Assembly (NCBI GenBank): GCA_009103225.1
Contig: RHPI01001132.1
Coordinates: forward strand, 179,651 to 243,650
Length of the DNA: 64,000 nucleotides
Direction: 5' to 3'
Origin: Chlorokybus atmophyticus
Taxonomy: Eukaryota; Streptophyta; Chlorokybophyceae; Chlorokybales; Chlorokybaceae
A program made the translations under genes and the position numbers. Within the stretch, counting starts at the first letter, position 1. The number at the start of each line of letters is the position of its first letter. The notes below the pieces were generated by a model. The model was not told where the DNA came from and did no database searches. It saw only the letters and a program-made list of their open reading frames with translations. Positions 1 to 12,760 of this stretch are shown piece by piece.

Positions 1-175
1 CCAGCGAGTTGAGGTCAGTCGCATCCACTTCACGCACCTGCGTCCTCTCTTTGTCAAGTGGATGCAACACATGAGCATGCACGTGCGTATGTGCTCCTGC
101 GTGCACATATAATGCCAGATGGATCACAACACTTCTTGGCCATGTGTCTCACGCTATGTTCCATCAACTGCGCAG

Positions 176-529
176 GCTCCGTCAACTGATGTGAGAGATG
201 CACAAAACCTGGCAGTGTCTCCCGTGTCGAGTTCAGGGAAGGAGGCTGCCGACGGCGGCGATACCAACCACGGCGCAAGCAACAACCACACCCACACTCA
301 TAACCACAGCCATCATCACAACGGCAGCAGCGGTGGCAGCAACCGTCCCCCTCGCAAGCGCCGCGTCACGGACTGGACCTCCGATTTTGACGATACCAAC
401 CTGGCCGTCGTGCCCGAGATGGGGCCCAAGGCTCTGGCGGCGCTGAGGGAAGAACAACACAACCACCATCACCACGACAACAGCAACGGCAATGTAAGCA
501 GTGGTGGCAATGGCACCAACAGCAGCAGC

Positions 530-562
<33 letters not shown>

Positions 563-640
563 TCCTCCTCACACTCGCGGCCACCCCCTTCTCCGTGGAG
601 CTCCAATGACAGGAAATCCAACCTCGGGAAGACGCATTGA
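176..640 (+). CDS. 3' exon of a His/Asn-rich low-complexity protein (5' partial)
   Basis: I do not recognise this protein. The exon is taken to start after an acceptor-like CGCAG at 171-175 and stops at TGA 638-640. It encodes a histidine/asparagine-rich tract, a basic PPRKRR patch that could act as a nuclear signal, a short ordered-looking stretch (WTSDFDDTNLAVVPEMGPKA), then a poly-Asn run from an AAC microsatellite (about 530-561) and a Ser/Pro-rich tail. The same frame is also open at positions 2-109, which may be the preceding exon. The upstream part of the gene is outside the window. Exon boundaries and function are uncertain. The composition suggests a nuclear regulatory or RNA-associated protein, but that is only a guess. 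Confidence 0.45.
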
Positions 641-1225
641 AGGAAGCACACAACATTCATTGCGGGCATCGATGGCGACATCAGAGTCTGCAAATCTGAC
701 CTGAAATGCAGGAACTGGTCATCTGAGGAGTTGCGGGGAGGCCTGAAGGCGAGGGGTTGTTGCGCTCGGGGTCAGGCGTTGCGGGGATTGTTAGGAGTAG
801 TATAGGAAAGTGGAATGCGTACTGTGTAGATATGAGAGTGTGCATGCGGATAGTAGTAGCAATATATGTAAATTGTGTACAACATGTGCCAGTGCAGTCC
901 TCAACAAGGTAGATTCTTTGTCCATTAATGCCTGCATTGGTATGTATTTTCGTGTTCTTCATGGTGAAACCCCAACCAGGCGCTGCACATTCAGTACTTG
1001 TATCACACAGTACGGCGCTGTAGCTGGTGTCTTTATCGTTGCAAGCAAATTTCCCAGATGACAACAGCAAGATGCATTCACATGTGACACAGCTTGCTAA
1101 ATATGTACACAGCTTGCTCACAGCGCCATCAGCTAATCTGAAGTTGTATGGCTGGAAAATACAGCTCAATCTAAACATGACAGCAACACACTGTCCTTGC
1201 ACTGGTCCACCGCATGTGGAACTCA

Positions 1226-2917
1226 TCAAGACATCGCCATCTGCTGCCGCCTTGAAGCACGCCTCTTGACCTTTCTTCTTCTCCATTGCTGCAATCGTGC
1301 CGGCTCAACTCGACCCATAGAAAACTCGAACAACCCTTCGGGCGGTCTGAACTCGAAGGCAGACTCATCCTCCCCAGCGGCAGGCTGTTCATGCGTTAAG
1401 CTGGCAGAATAGTCTTGCATGTTCCCGCCGTCCTCAGAGAGACCACGCGCAAGTGTGTCTAACAGCAATCCGCTGCCTTGTGGCACGCTCGTGGCAGAAG
1501 AGTATGCAAGCGCTTGCAGCCGCACTTTCAACGAGCCAGTCAAACAAAGCTTGCGCCGCATGTCTCCATGCAATGCCAATCTGCGCAGCAGCCGTAACGC
1601 CGCCTCATGGATATCGCCGTCGTGCTCGGGACGCAGCAGCTCCACGCAGGCGCTGGCGACATCCGTGTGGTTGACCTCAGCGAGGCAAATGCGGCAGATA
1701 TCGCTGCCAGCAAGGTTGCTCATCACACGTGCGGCTGCCAGCTGGCTCTCGGGCACGCGCAGCAACCGAGCGAGTTCGGTCAGCAAACCGCTGACAGAAA
1801 TGGATACCTTGGCCTCGTTGTTGTCGAATGTCAGCTGCGTGAGGAGTTCCAGTACGCGGGAGCGAAGCTCTGCGGAGGTGGGCATCTGCAAGATGTCCAC
1901 AATGGTCGGGAGCGTGTTGGGAGCTTCGGTAATGTGCTGCTGCCAGCCAGAGTCGAGAGAAAACCACATCAACGCTTCAGCCGCTGATATCTGCACGGCA
2001 ACCTGAGACTGGGGTCAGCCACTTGCCAAACTCAAGGCAGGATGAACTGTTGTACAGGAACATGCGTGCGTGTACACATGTGCACACACGCATGCACAGA
2101 GAAACACATAAACACGCGATCGCAACCACACACACAACCGCACCCAGATGCACGCACGCACGCACACAAGGCAAGGTGTGCAGGGTGTAAATGCCAACCT
2201 GTGAAGCGCGCAGCAGTGATGTGAGCCTTGGCACCAGCCTCTCTCTCTGCGACACCAGTGCATTGCGCCCATCCTGGCTTCGAGCGCGCGATATCACCTC
2301 CTCAATAAACCTGCACACACGGACGGTCACTTCTCCTTCCCCATAACAGTCCAGTACGACTGAAACAGTACACAACACCAGCAAGAAACAACATGATGTG
2401 TCACCTGCATTCGGCGCGGGCTGCAGCGGCAGCGGACTCGCGCACGAGCTGCTCTCTTTGCGTGCGGCTGCGAGGAGGAGCAGCAGCCGCATCATCAACA
2501 TCCTCATCACCCTCATCCTCATCACCGTCCTCCCTTGCACGTCCCTTGCGACTCTTCCGTGCGAGCCACTCCTCGATGGCGTGGCGCAGGCCGTAGTTTG
2601 GTATGAGTTCGAGTGACGCGAGCGGCGCCCCCGTGACGGGGCAGCTGCGGTGGCCGCGATCAAACCACGCGCGCGCACTGGAACGATCAACCGTCTGGTG
2701 GGTCGCCGCCACGATCACGGGGTCGCTCATCACCTGGAGAGACACCGGACACACGAAGCTAGAGTACAGAGGCTCCTGGTCCTGACCCTCCCTCTCCCTC
2801 TCCTTCTCCCTCTCCATCTGCCTGTCCAGCTCTGCTCTCTCATTCGGGCATGTGCTTCTCCTCCCTTGCTGCGAGCGCGCTTTCTCAACCCGGCTTTGTC
2901 CTTGAACTCGCAAGTTC
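1226..2917 (-). CDS. U-box / armadillo-repeat E3 ubiquitin ligase
   Basis: Three exons on the minus strand: 2917-2405, 2310-2199 and 2002-1226 (stop TGA at 1226-1228). All junctions keep phase. Exon 1 has a charged Glu/Arg coiled stretch and then a U-box with the plant PUB pattern: FVCPVSLQVMSDPV, then a WF...SCPVTG segment, then IPNYGLRHAIEEWL. After an acidic linker, exon 3 carries helical ARM-like repeats (for example LRSRVLELLTQLTF, AAARVMSNLAG, EAALRLLRRLALHG) and a basic tail. U-box proteins recruit ubiquitin-charged E2 enzymes, and ARM repeats bind the substrate. The first in-frame ATG is at 2817, giving about 433 aa. The frame stays open to an acceptor-like GACAG just before 2917, so an upstream exon may exist. 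The family is clear; the substrate is unknown. Confidence 0.8.
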
Positions 2918-2924
2918 CTGTCGG

Positions 2925-5600
2925 TCAGTGCAAGCAGTCAGCATGCATGCTTTGGCTTTGGGATAGACTCAGCATGCGTGTTTGGGTCTGGGAAGGAGAA
3001 CTGTAGTCAAGGTGTGTTGCATGCGTCGTGGTGGTGGGTCATGGCAGGTTTGTCCACACAAACAGCAATCACTACAACAGAGCTCAGTCTGGGCAAAATC
3101 CACGTCAGATGTGACTGGCCACTGGCTGTCAGCATGCACACGCATGACTGAAGAGATCGTTCACATGCGATAGAAGTTTTCGCCGTAATTCTGTGTGTGG
3201 TTGCTGCGGCATATATGCACATACGGCACAAGCACGAGCCGTCACCGCAATAACGCACGTGTGGATGCTCTGGAGCAACTACTACGCCGCCTTTTCGTTA
3301 CGTATGTAAGCAGCTGACATACAACAGCTTACACTAAGCTGACGTGCAGAATCAAGACCTTCTGAAGGAAAGCAGCAAGCTAGCTTCACCACCTTGGATT
3401 GGTTTGGTTTATGCGCGCAGAGCAGCAGCTGTCAGGGCGCAGAATCTTGGGGACTTGCTTATTGAAGACCGTTTGTCAAACCGAGTCTGGATGACAGGGA
3501 ACGTCTTGTTAAACCGCACACCGGCACCGGCACCGGCAGCGACAGCGCCAGCGCCGCCGCCGTCGCCGTCGCCCTCGTCGCTGCACACAACAGCGTCTTG
3601 CTTGCGCAAGCGTCATGCCATCGCTCAAAGGTGACGCTCGCGTGATCAAGTTGGGAGAATGCCGCCGCACTGGTTCATTGGATGGGGCGCCTTGATCATT
3701 CATCTAAAGATCACCCAGTGTAACACCAGTGGTGTTGTCCTTGGCCCATGCCTAGATACCAACATCGATGCAAGAGCAAGCAAAGCGTAACAACAACATG
3801 CGTATGTAAAGCAATATAGATGCAAGTGTGGTGCAAAAGCAGTGTCAAGGCAGGCACACACACAGTATTATGAGAGGGGGAGGGGGAGGGGGGGGGGACC
3901 AGCGCTTGCAAATGTATATTGAGTCCATGTTTTCACTAGCAAGATTATAAAAGGAGGCGCGATGATAAATATGAAGGGCAGTGTAATATATTCATTTGCT
4001 TACACGGATGGTGACGACATGCACGAAGTGTTGCAATTAGTCACGCAAAAGAGCTAATGCGGCTCTTTTTTGCTTACATAACTTGATCTGGGCTGTGAAC
4101 AACGAGATCCCCCCCCCCCCCCCCCNGCTGAGCGCCCACATGTTTATTTGTATTGCATAATGACATTGCCTTAACTATAATGACAACATAATGGTATGCC
4201 CCTTTGATATGGATCGTATTATTATACAGCTTACGTGTTACATATCATGGCGCTTTGTCAATGATCATTACAATTGTGTTGCAGTTGTCACGGAGGCTTC
4301 GTGACAAAGACAATGCAAAATGTTTAGCAAAAGCTACAACATGACAACATGAATATATAATACAGAGTTCTTTAAAGGTCAATAAGGTTCTGAGAGACAA
4401 GGGCATGTACAAGTTAAGAATTGACCGACATACCATCCATTAATGCTTCATACATTATATTATCAGCTTACTTGTAGAATATTGTTTCATGAGTAAATAG
4501 AGCAAACCTATTGCATTAATACTTTATGCACACCTTGTTTATCATGCGTGACGCTACCTTGTAATCAGGGAGCGTTAATGTACATCTCGTGAAGACATGG
4601 CTTGATTGACCACCGGTAATTGCTATGCACGGATGGCTGTTCATCAACGCTTTGTAATAACTTACTGCAAGATTGTATGTAGGTTTTTTGTGTTTGCTTG
4701 AATCCATTCCACAATTTTTCAAGTAACCGTTACAATGTGTTAGTGGATAAAGGTGGGTCTTTTCATCAAAAATAATGGTGCATCATGAACGGAAGGAGGC
4801 ACCTGATAATACGAGCATAGCCAGCATTGCCAACTTGTATGAGCATAAGTTACTTAGTTAACAAGTGTGTTCAAATGTGAATTGCACGCAATGCTACATG
4901 TGAGTAATCTCTACCTCTACTCTTTCATAACTACCTACAAAGCATGGCCCCCACAATTGCTGACCGTTGGCAACCAACCCTACACTACCGCACTGCAACA
5001 TGTGACTGTGGGCGCGCGCATACATGTGCATGTGAATAGTTGGGCATGGCTGTGCATGTGTGTGCTCAAGAACACTATCGTTACTAGTACATGCATACTC
5101 ATCGTGCCAAGATGTGTGCATGATGTGCATGCAGGCAATGGCTGCGACAGTGATGTACCACTCCATCGAGACTTCTGCCATTAATGGTGTAACAAATGTG
5201 GACATGGTACTCAGCCAACAAGTTCATATGGGAGTTGTATGTGAACGTAGTGGACTCAATTGCTTGATGCAAGTACAGTACGGGCGTGGACTACAAGTTC
5301 AGGCAATCTAGGTTGTAAGCTATTATACATAGAGGTACGATGAGTGTACAGTCTCCGACTTCTGCTAACTTGGCGGATGCTTCCCAAGAGCGGCCTGCAA
5401 GCAATGCTGTTGGTACCAGCCCGCAGAGACACATACAGGAAAGGCCTGCTAGCAAAGGACCAAAACACACACAACCATACCATTAACGCTTCTACCCCCC
5501 ACTGCACGGGTATGCCTGTTGCAATGCACGTTTGCGCTTAGCAGAGTGTGGTAAGCAGCTACGCACGCACACTCAAACTCGACTGCTCTGCTTACACACA
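2925..5600. other. Mostly non-coding spacer
   Basis: No convincing gene. There is a GC-rich patch at 3500-3700 with a CCGGCA hexamer run (about 3519-3545). It is open on both strands and could hold an upstream exon of the U-box gene, but I see no supporting domain. A G-rich run lies at 3875-3899. From 3900 to 5100 the sequence is AT-rich and full of stops. A short gap-associated poly-C occurs at 4109-4126. Confidence 0.4.
4109..4126. other. Poly-C run ending in N (assembly gap mark)
   Basis: Seventeen C followed by a single N. The same pattern occurs at five other places in this window, so it is read as a collapsed or unresolved gap rather than biology. Confidence 0.7.
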
Positions 5601-5685
5601 CACTGTACCATTCTGTACATACACACCCCCACCCACCCACCCACCCACCAGTCCCTTAGCCTCCAGGTGCTTCGCCTGGGCGTAC

Positions 5686-5880
5686 CTGTTCAGGGCTGCG
5701 TTCCAGCGACAGGGAGCCGCCGCTTGTCATAGGTGACGCCGAGGCAATGGCGGCTGTGGAGGCGGCCGGGGCATTGTGAGGCGTTGATGTCGTTGACGAC
5801 GCTGACGACGAGGTGGACGCCCTAGCTGAGGATTTGCTCCAGGGCAGGTAGGCCGCCGTTACCACACAGGGGATCGGCAT
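5686..5880 (-). CDS. Possible exon of an unidentified protein
   Basis: A GC-rich minus-strand stretch opens with ATG at 5878-5880. It encodes a Ser/Ala/Thr-rich sequence and reaches a good donor (GAACAG|GTACGC) at 5686/5685. No domain is visible and I could not place the following exon. Upstream the frame runs toward the 289-nt poly-C at 6148, so the 5' part may be lost in that artefact. It could be the N-terminal exon of a plastid-targeted protein or just an open frame in GC-rich DNA. Confidence 0.25.
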
Positions 5881-6144
5881 TGGGCCTGAGCTTTGGCTCG
5901 CTACGGCGATGGGGCTCAGCTGGCCGAGAGTGCGCCTGCTCCCTCAGCCTGGCCTGGTCCGGCCTGGGTAAACGCCCGTTTGCCAGCCAAACGTATTGGC
6001 ACATTGATGGCGTTTTCAGCGTCATGCGTGACGTGGGGCGTGTGCCCGCCGCGTGCTCACCAGATAAAGCCAGCAAGAGTGCGTATAACTAGGTCTAGGG
6101 CACCCTTGCTATAAGTTGCATCGCCGCAGTCTGGTTGTTATGAA

Positions 6145-6437
<293 letters not shown>

Positions 6438-6713
6438 TCTTACCACTTGTGGCCTATTGTATACCTAGATTGTAGATAATGACACAAGTTGATCAAAATT
6501 ATTTATAATATGTTTAAGCCTATTTTAGGTGTCAACATTGAGTTTGTGTGGCGTATGTTTAAAAAAAACCTCGTTTCTGTGGTTGGTGCAACACGCATAT
6601 AATGCACCACTGTCGTATACAACCTAAATTTGGTTCATGTACAACAGTGCCCAATGCGCTTCAATATGCAAATACCAATGAAAGGTTGCATACCGTATTT
6701 ACCTCACAGTGCC

Positions 6714-7020
6714 CCTTCGATTATATTTACGCCCTTCAATTTCCCAAGGGGGCACGCTGTTGGGCTGTACTATGCCCCCTGCTCGTATACCATGCATAAA
6801 CCCCATAGCTATGAGTTTACCCATAAGTATCAGTACATTATAACTGAGTTACGGTTGTGTTACGTACTTAACCATGCTGGGTTACAAATAAACACAATCA
6901 AATACGGTGCGTCAACGTAATCTTGATCTGCAATGCCCCTTCCTTATAGAGTGCCCGCCAAAATATAATTACCCCTTCATACATTTTGGGGGGGCACTAT
7001 GTTAGAAGGGGGGCGCTATG
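6714..7020. repeat. Related short inverted repeats with GGGGGCAC ends
   Basis: Two related blocks of about 47 bp lie here. At 6714-6759 the sequence goes from TGCCCCTTC through ATATTTACGCCCTTCA to AAGGGGGCAC. At 6949-6997 it goes from GTGCCCGCCAAAATATAA through TACCCCTTCA to ATTTTGGGGGGGCAC. The second block is an imperfect inverted repeat (GTGCCCgCCaAAAT paired with ATTTTGGGGGGGCAC). Further CCCC/GGGG pieces follow at 7005-7020. These may be ends of small non-autonomous DNA elements. There is no coding content. Confidence 0.4.
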
Positions 7021-7267
7021 AACGAATAAATATGGTAAGCTAACGGATTTGTCTCTCGACCATTACTATCCACACTCAATCAACGAGGCATGATCTTCTG
7101 CTCAATAGCTGCTCGCTAATGATTACACACGTAAATATCGAGTTGGTATCACTTCATTGAATGCAATGCATTTTTCAACTTTGCAAATGGCATGTCATGT
7201 GTATGTACATATGTGGCTCTTGGGCAAACATGAACTCTACTTGTACACAAGCATTGACGACGGAAAT

Positions 7268-8952
7268 CTAACACCCTTTGACACCCAACACGAACACACG
7301 CGACCGTCTTTGATACCCATCGCTCTCAGGCACACCACCACCTCCCTTCGCATCAAACTCAGCTGCACCCTCCTGATTAGCAACAAGGCCCATCACACCC
7401 GCAAACCTCTCGCTCTCGTGCAATACGCGCAGACCGGCGCTGTCAGCCATGCGGCGCAAATCCTCATGAGTGATGCTGCGCAGAGACCAGCCTTCTCTCG
7501 CAGACCATTCGATCGTAGCTTCTTCCTGACTTGTTGCTTTGAGTTTGATGAGTCGGTACTCGTCGAGGATGATGATGTCTGCCGGCAGCATGCTGTCGGT
7601 AGCATGCTCGCGAACTCGCCTGACGTGCACGCGCTCGTACTCACCGGTCGTTAGCACCGCAGACGCCTCCTGCATGCACATGCAATCATGTGCACATTCG
7701 CACACTGCATCAACTTACCATCCAAGCCTTGCAATGGATGTGTTACTCAGCTGCAGCTTGCAATTTAACTTCCTTGTCCTTGAATCAAACCCGTGTGGCA
7801 ACATGACACTGACAGTTGCACCTTGTTGAGCTCTTCATACGACGTGAACTCCTCTATGCCAAACAGGTTCAAAACGGCGCGCGAGTCCGGGTGCGGGAGC
7901 ATATGCCAATGTAAATTATCCATCAGCTGCTGCTGCGATGCTCGCGCCAACAAGTGATGGATGGACCCCGCGCACAGGAACGCCACATCAACCGCCTGCT
8001 TGATGCTCTCATCCCTCATCTGAGACATGTCCCCTTCGACCCATCTGATAGAGTAGGAGTCTTTCCGCTCATGCGCGATGATGGATTGATGAACTTGCTG
8101 GAGTTTGTGTCTGGCTTCTGCGATCATCAGCGGCGAGGAGTCGTTAGCGATTATCCGCAGAGTGAATGGCTGCACCAGCTCGCGCGCGGCTTCGGAAAAC
8201 CACCAATGCAACAGAGCCAGGATCACGCGGCCCGTACCCGACGCCAAGTCCAGCACCTGCAACACAATCAACATCGGATTCGTGCAGTCGCTTATATGTC
8301 ATAATTGACTATTCGTGAAGCCTGCGCAGTGCTTGCTGCTTGTATTGTTGAAAGCAGTGTTTGGCCCAAGGTGTCAATCAAAGAGATGTGCATGCATGCG
8401 TGCACGTGTGCGCACGATGCATCGCACAAATGGATATGCTATAACTGCCTGTGCAAGCGGGGCCGGCAAGTACACGACTATGCAGGAGTGTCTGAAAGCA
8501 ACGCACAGCGGTTGGATGAGGGGAGTGGATGCCGAACAAACGAACGATGGCCTTGTTAGCCGAGATGGGTGCAAGCACAACATACTGTGATGGGGACGAG
8601 CTCGCCGTTGGTGTGATGGTCGTCGATGCGTTGCCGCTTGGCCCGCACCGCTCGCTCCAGCAGCATGCAGCAGAGTGCGGAAGACTCGCTGACCTGTCCC
8701 ATACACAGCAAGCACGCAAGCACGTCATCGCTAGGGTGACTGCTTTTACGCCGCCTGGCATTTGAAGCACAAATGCACACGTGCAAGCACGCGCACTTCG
8801 TATTCTGGCGGGAGGTTGTCAATAAACGTGTCGTAGAACTTTGCAAAGCCCGGGTGCGCGTATGAGTCCACCATCAATGAAGCACCACCACCATCACTGT
8901 CGTCATCCCCTTGTTGCTGTTGTTGTGCGGGACTCTCGGTAAAGGAAGCCAT
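7268..8952 (-). CDS. Class I SAM-dependent methyltransferase
   Basis: Four exons (8952-8797, 8693-8586, 8256-7822, 7669-7268) with consistent phase-0 junctions give 366 aa, from ATG at 8952 to TAG at 7268. The N-terminus has a short Gln/Asp/Gly-rich stretch and then HPGFAKFYDTFIDNLPPEYE, a typical lead-in of this fold. Exon 3 opens with motif I, VLDLASGTGR (residues about 89-98), the SAM-binding glycine loop. It continues with an acidic end of strand 2 (IIANDSSPLMI) and EGDMSQM as the post-motif. The second exon is the least certain, although its GTATGT donor is strong. The C-terminal exon has a beta-rich end. The substrate cannot be read from sequence. No organelle leader is obvious. Confidence 0.75.
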
Positions 8953-9254
8953 GACAGCCTAGGCAAGATTATGTTTACAACAATAAGGGCTGATTAGAAA
9001 ACCACAATCTCAATCTCAATCACATTCACATTGACAGTCGCACGACACGCTGACGACAGAGAAGAATGCATTGTTGTTGCTAGCCTGCATGTCATGCCCA
9101 AGCAGCAGCATGCGATAATTCGAGCGAGCGATACAGAGGACAGGTAATTCTATGCATGTAACCCACTCTACTTTTAACTACTGTACTGCTGGTTTTTCCG
9201 CAATGCCACAGCGCTGCTTACCGCAAGCAAACACAACGAATAGGGAGAGCCTGG

Positions 9255-9660
9255 TTGTTGACGACGCGGCTTTCCCCTTTCCTGCTTGCGTGCCTGCCTT
9301 CCCAGCCTCAGCCCTCACTTAAACCTCACATGGCACGGCAGCCACATGAGCCCCTGCGCACGAATGTCCTCCTCCTCCTCCTCCTCGTCGTCTTCCTCCT
9401 CCAGCACCTGCAGTGCGCATTAGCGGGTTTGTCGTGTGGTTGTCGGCATGCACTTGTGTGCGTGGGCGGCGAGGGCGACGGCGAGGGCGAGGGCGAGGGC
9501 GAGTGTGTAGTGGTGGATGAGCTGAAGAAGCAGCTAGAGCAGCAGACAGCCGGGCAAGCGCACGCTCGACAAGCGTCCGAGGAGTAGTGGTAGTGGTAGT
9601 AGTCGTAGTAGACATAGTTGTAGTAGGCGGAGGCGGAGGAGGAGGAGAGGACTGAGGTCA
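9255..9660. other. GC-rich stretch with GGCGAG hexamer repeat, coding uncertain
   Basis: The block 9464-9504 is a (GGCGAG)n repeat. The plus strand has an open frame (9255-9587) ending in an acidic/helical tail (ELKKQLEQQTAGQ), and the minus strand is open as well. It sits directly upstream of the NUP42 start at 9667 and may simply be its GC-rich promoter or 5' UTR. I see no domain. Confidence 0.3.
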
Positions 9661-9666
9661 GTGGGC

Positions 9667-12325
9667 ATGAGCGGTTCGCGGGGTGCTCAGGTGTGCAGGG
9701 ACTTTCAAAGAGGAAGGTACGCTTGTGTATATGTGCGTGGTTGTTGCCTTTGGAGCTTTGCTTCATGCGCCGCATGTGTCTGCGTCGACCTGCTGAGGTC
9801 AATTGCACGAGCGTTTGCTTAATAACACAGCCTGCTCACGAACCACTTTGCTGGGTGCCTCAACCTTGCAAAGCTGGTAGCATTTACCAGCTTTGCAACG
9901 CAGCTTGGGTTACCAACCAATGGTCGCCGCAGCTGTGCACGCACGTAGAATCCTGCTTTACCTTGGTACCATTAGTGTTGCAGTTGTGTAACGCTGCTTA
10001 TATTCTTCTTGTCGCTTGTTGCAGAGACGCTGAGTGTAGATCACATAGCTGCTGCGCATGCAGCACCGGTTGCATGCGCAGCAGTCTGCTGTTCATCACT
10101 GCATGTAGCACAGTGTGTTATCTTTGTTGTTTAAGTCAATAATATATTCGTTCTGCAGCTGCTTCGGCAGTGCACAACCGTGCTCGCTTTAGGCAATCGT
10201 CATTACCGTGCCCATCCCTGTTGTGCCTTCACACTCAATGAGTGACAACAGTGGCCATTGCAATTGATGAGCTGTTGTTCTGCTTGTGTTGCTCCGCAGG
10301 TGCAGGTACGGTGTGAACTGTAAATTCTCGCACGCTATCCCACAAACGTCATCATCGCAGCCTCAGGTAGAGCATTCCTCACGCAGCTCATGAAGCTGCT
10401 ATCTCTCCCGCCGGTTGTGTGATATGCTTCAAGTCACTCACAAACATCCCATCGCACTCGTTGATCTGTTCTCTCTCATATTCAGGGAGACCTGCGCTCG
10501 CGGCTGGGGCCGTCCTCCCAGCCCACAAGCAACAGCAACAACAGGCGGGGCTCAGTCACCCACTCTCTTGCATGTCGACCATCATCCCAACACCACACGT
10601 GAACCAACATGTGATTGGCAGGTTTGGTGCTCTTGCGGACGAGAGGCCCAGCAACAGCGGCCGTCACAGTCACGGCCGAGACCAGCAGCAGCAGCCCAGC
10701 AAGCCAGAGCACAGGTGCTGTATCACATGCTGGACAGATCACAACAGTTATTGATTATGGTGTAAGTGGGGATCGGTGACACGTTCCGTCACAGGTGCGA
10801 TGATGCGAGGGAGTGCAAGCAGGTAGTTGACTTGGACCTGAAGGACGAGAAGCCTGTATGGCGGTTGAGTGCGTACGGCCATTTGCGATGGTAAGCGCTG
10901 ATGAGCACACATGCATGAGCGTGTCGCATGACCCACTTGTGAGCTGATTTGTCGTGGTGTTATTGACAGGGGCCAAAACCACATAAATGGCGACACGAGC
11001 CCGGAAGAGCTGCGTTACACCGCGTACGAAAGCGCTAAGTCTGGCAAACCTCTTGCACAAATTGTACGCTCTTGATGAGAGTGTCACAGCCATGTCAATG
11101 TGATCCTGTGACACAACACTACAACTACTCTCGCACAGGCGCAAGAGGAGAGGTCGCTGGTGTCGCAGAAGGACTCGCAGTTCGCCGCGTTGCTGAGAAC
11201 GCCCGCGCGGGACATAGCGAGGGCGGTCATCCCGGCAACAGCGGGACAGGCTTTCGGCAGTAACAGTACTGGTAGAACTGTATTTGGTCAGACTAGCCAG
11301 AGTCCTGCTAGTGGCACCCTTTTTGGCAAAGCCTTTGGTCAGGCCGTGATTTCTGCAACAACACCTGCACCGGTGTTCAGTCAGCAGACGACTTCTGCTC
11401 AGACAGGCATCGCCAGCTTTGGTCAAGCATCGTTCGGAGGCCAACAACAACCACAACAAGGGAGTCTTTTTGGTCAAACGACATTCGGAGGCCAACAACC
11501 TCAACAACCACAACAAGGGACTCTTTTTGGCAGACCGATTGCCAGCCAACAACAGCAAGCCCCGGTGTTTGGTCAGACTCCCCCAAGTCAACAGCAAGCG
11601 GTGCCGTTTGGTCAGTTGCAGACTGTGTTTGGTCAAGCAGCTCCTTCTCCTTCTCCTTCTCCTTTTGCTTCAACCCTAACACCCACTCCAGTGCCATCAA
11701 CCCCAACACCGTTTGGTCAACCCGCTGCAGCGGTCAGCGCGCAACTAACACCGCCTCCGCTGGTGTTTGGCTTGGCTTCTCTCCCACAAGCAACTCTACA
11801 GCAGCCGCAGCAAAGCCCCCAACCAGCGTTTGCTTCACCCCCATTCGCGCAGCAACCAAATGCAGCCTCTCCATTCACAGTTACTTCCAGCACGACTGAA
11901 AGTGCAACCGGCTTCATGCAACCACTCAACATAAATGCAGCTGCGAATGGTGCTCCAAGCGCTGGTATGTTCGGCTTGGTGCGTGGGGCTTGTGGTGGTG
12001 TTGCTTACAAGTTGTGCTGTTGTTGTTGCAGGTGTCATGAGTAGTAGTGCACCTGTCAGCATTGAGGATGCGTGGAGGGCGACGGCATTTAAGCTGGGCC
12101 AGGTGGGTGTCATATGCACGCTGTCTTGCGTTGTCCCCAGCTGACTATCGAGTGAGCTTTTACAATGGTCGTACTACATTGGTGAACTGCAGTAGTTTGG
12201 TTCTGACAGATGCATTGCCACTAACGCATGCATTGCACATACCATGCATGCGTGGACATGCACACTCCAAATCTATCATCTGACAGATTCCAGAGGCGGA
12301 GCCACCAGGCCAGTACTGCAGATGA
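9667..12325 (+). CDS. NUP42: CCCH zinc-finger FG nucleoporin, NUP42 / plant C3H16-46 type
   Basis: Nine exons: 9667-9716, 10300-10366, 10486-10544, 10622-10714, 10795-10890, 10970-11063, 11139-11964, 12032-12102 and 12287-12325. All are in phase, giving 464 aa. Exons 1-2 join to form one CCCH finger (Cys10, Cys18, Cys24, His28; spacing 7-5-3). A Gln/Asn-rich linker leads to a conserved block (CDDARECKQVVDLDLKDEKP, then YGHLRW, then GDTSPEELRYTAYESAKSGK) typical of the plant proteins. Next comes a helical segment and many FG repeats (VFGQ, SFGQ, LFGQ, PFGQ). The C-terminal block is VSIEDAWRATAFKLGQIPEAEPPGQ. Such proteins sit at the cytoplasmic side of the nuclear pore and help mRNA export. 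Intron 3 needs a non-canonical donor, AG|GCGGGG. Confidence 0.9.
9866..9898. repeat. Perfect 14-bp inverted repeat, 5-nt loop
   Basis: Arms at 9866-9879 and 9885-9898 (TTGCAAAGCTGGTA and its complement) with loop GCATT. It lies in intron 1 of the NUP42 gene. Confidence 0.7.
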
Positions 12326-12760
12326 GTACTGCATGGTGAAGGTATGCACAACAGTACCTCAAGAGAACACTGAAGTCAGCAGGTACTTGTGGTAAAAGCA
12401 GCACAGGTTGGTTTCCGTACACCACTACTGCTTCACATTGGGAATGAGCCAACAACCACATTAGTCATGGCACTGTGTCGATAGTGAATCGTGCATACGC
12501 ATACACTCATTTGTCTTTCCTAGATACTGCCGCGGAGCTACCCTGAAGCCGTGCAGATGAATGCAACGTGAAGTTCTGCATTGCCACTACTGGAGGTCTG
12601 CTAGTAGCAGTTACGAAGGGGATCAAAAATATGGTTCTTTCTTGTTCTTCTATACAGTGCCAATGGAGCACAGTTTCGGGGTGCAATGCGCACCACTGTG
12701 TATTTGTGTGTAACTTGGTTTTGTCAACATCCTCAGGACTTTCAACAAACCCACTTCATC

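Noticed and set aside
1419-2006. Plus-strand open frames opposite the ARM-repeat exon
   Set aside because: These mirror the GC-rich coding strand and have no domain. The minus-strand reading gives a coherent U-box/ARM protein.
8221-8256. Treating motif I of the methyltransferase as the gene start
   Set aside because: A good acceptor precedes it, and two upstream exons join in phase from an ATG at 8952.
11377-11709. Minus-strand frame opposite the FG repeats
   Set aside because: It is an antisense reading of the repetitive NUP42 exon 7.
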